Shown: positions 63,313-64,000 of the stretch, piece by piece | How the letters are laid out: every line of letters starts with the position of its first letter | How positions within the stretch are numbered: the first letter of the stretch is position 1 | Source: Geomicrobium sp. JCM 19038 | Lineage (GTDB): Bacteria > Bacillota > Bacilli > Bacillales > Marinococcaceae | Length of the DNA stretch: 64,000 nucleotides | Direction of reading: 5' to 3' | Assembly (NCBI RefSeq): GCF_000698125.1 | Contig: NZ_BAXA01000005.1 | Coordinates: 1 to 64,000, forward strand | The notes under the pieces: model-generated | The model's input: the letters and a program-made list of their open reading frames with translations, nothing else | Databases searched by the model: none | Told to the model about the DNA's origin: nothing | Program-made: the position numbers and the translations under genes

Positions 63313-64000
63313 ATGAAGCGAACGGTATTTAAAGAGGAGCATGAATTATTCCGTAAGTCGATTCAAAGATTTCTAGATGACGAAGCGATGCCTTATTACA
63401 AGGATTGGGAGAAAGAGAAGCAAGTCCCTCGCTCGTTTTGGAAGAAGATGGGCGAGCAAGGATTTCTCGCACCTCAAGTTGCTGAGAAGTACGGTGGTAT
63501 GGGCACGAACTTTTTATATAACGCATTGCTCTCAGAAGAATACAACCGCGTAGGCAGTGGTTTAGGTGGGGTTGGTGTTCATAGTGACATCACCGTTCCT
63601 TATATAGAGGCCTTTGGTAGTGAAGAAATTAAAGAGCATTACTTACCGAAGCTCGTAAGCGGTGAGATGATCTGTGGAATTGCGATGACTGAACCGGGAA
63701 CAGGTTCGGATTTGGCGAACGTCAAAACGACGGCAGTTCTTGAAGGCGATCATTATATCGTCAACGGTGAGAAAACCTTTATTACTAACGGTTATTACGG
63801 TGATCTGTTTGTCGTTGTTTGTAAAACCGATCCAAATGCTGAACCGGCACGTCGAGGGATTAGTCTTTTACTCGTGGAAGCAGAGTATGATGGTTTTTCA
63901 CGTGGGAAGAAGTTGGAAAAACTTGGTCAGCACGCCAACGATACGAGCGAGCTAGTCTTTGAAAATGTGAAAGTACCGAAAGAGAACCTGCTAGGAGAAG
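63313..64000 (+). CDS. Acyl-CoA dehydrogenase, 3'-truncated by window edge
   Basis: 229 codons from the ATG at 63313 (GAGGTGAG upstream) to the end of the window without a stop. The N-terminal helical domain (EEHELFRKSIQRFLDDEA) and the signature CGIAMTEPGTGSDLANVKT are present, followed by the beta domain (YIVNGEKTFITNGYYGD). The C-terminal domain with the catalytic Glu is not in the window. It is a FAD enzyme making trans-2-enoyl-CoA and forms an operon with the preceding dehydrogenase. Confidence 0.93.
   Translation, partial: MKRTVFKEEHELFRKSIQRFLDDEAMPYYKDWEKEKQVPRSFWKKMGEQGFLAPQVAEKYGGMGTNFLYNALLSEEYNRVGSGLGGVGVHSDITVPYIEAFGSEEIKEHYLPKLVSGEMICGIAMTEPGTGSDLANVKTTAVLEGDHYIVNGEKTFITNGYYGDLFVVVCKTDPNAEPARRGISLLLVEAEYDGFSRGKKLEKLGQHANDTSELVFENVKVPKENLLGE

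Overview
The window looks like a chromosome segment of a low-GC, endospore-forming Bacillaceae bacterium, probably an alkaliphilic or halotolerant relative of the Bacillus/Alkalihalobacillus group. Evidence: the classic cggR-gapA-pgk-tpiA-gpmI-eno operon followed by secG, carboxylesterase and rnr; a CggR operator with the B. subtilis half-site layout; TTGACA/TATAAT promoters; strong GGAGG ribosome sites; an AsnO-type asparagine synthetase; a candidate sigma-K promoter; and very acidic exported proteins. The genus is inference only.

Layout. 1-1.7 kb: right end of an IS3/IS150-like element abutting a PadR / HAAS-domain / repeat-membrane-protein operon. 1.7-13 kb: lower glycolysis operon, secG, two esterases and RNase R (smpB and ssrA do not follow rnr here). 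13-20 kb: acetyltransferase, HpaB-type flavin monooxygenase, GlpX, a small stand-alone relaxase-fold protein, P1 peptidase and an epoxide-hydrolase-like protein. 20-30 kb: class B PBP, ABC exporter, FAD dehydrogenase, Zur-controlled zinc-binding lipoprotein, MFS exporter, thioesterase and a membrane-anchored J-domain protein. 30-42 kb: a catabolic block made of CoA-transferase AB, TAXI-TRAP uptake system, DUF3870, a four-subunit HcnABC-like dehydrogenase, a DctM-like permease, an Asp/Glu-racemase-family protein and an amidohydrolase. 42-51 kb: asparagine synthetase, ribokinase, a collagen-like PPG protein, and a sigma-54 activator with its DUF917/hydantoinase-like operon. 51-64 kb: cytochrome c lipoprotein, nucleoside hydrolase, alkaline phosphatase, EF-G-binding protein, amino-acid permease, cation efflux protein, a YwnA/YwnB-like divergon, UbiD decarboxylase, and the start of an acyl-CoA oxidation operon that runs off the end.

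Regulation visible in the DNA: CggR operator, PadR-type palindromes over their own promoter, twin Zur boxes, a sigma-54 -24/-12 promoter, twin 17-bp palindromes before the cation efflux gene, and a riboswitch-like leader (alternative helices plus a long intrinsic terminator) before the CoA-transferase operon. The leader is the best candidate for an undescribed element. The orphan relaxase-like gene and the catabolic block are next.

Caution: ten otherwise intact genes between 20 and 58 kb carry eleven frameshifts. Nine look like loss of one base from a short homopolymer, which suggests sequencing or assembly error more than gene decay. These genes are listed as frameshifted over their full span.
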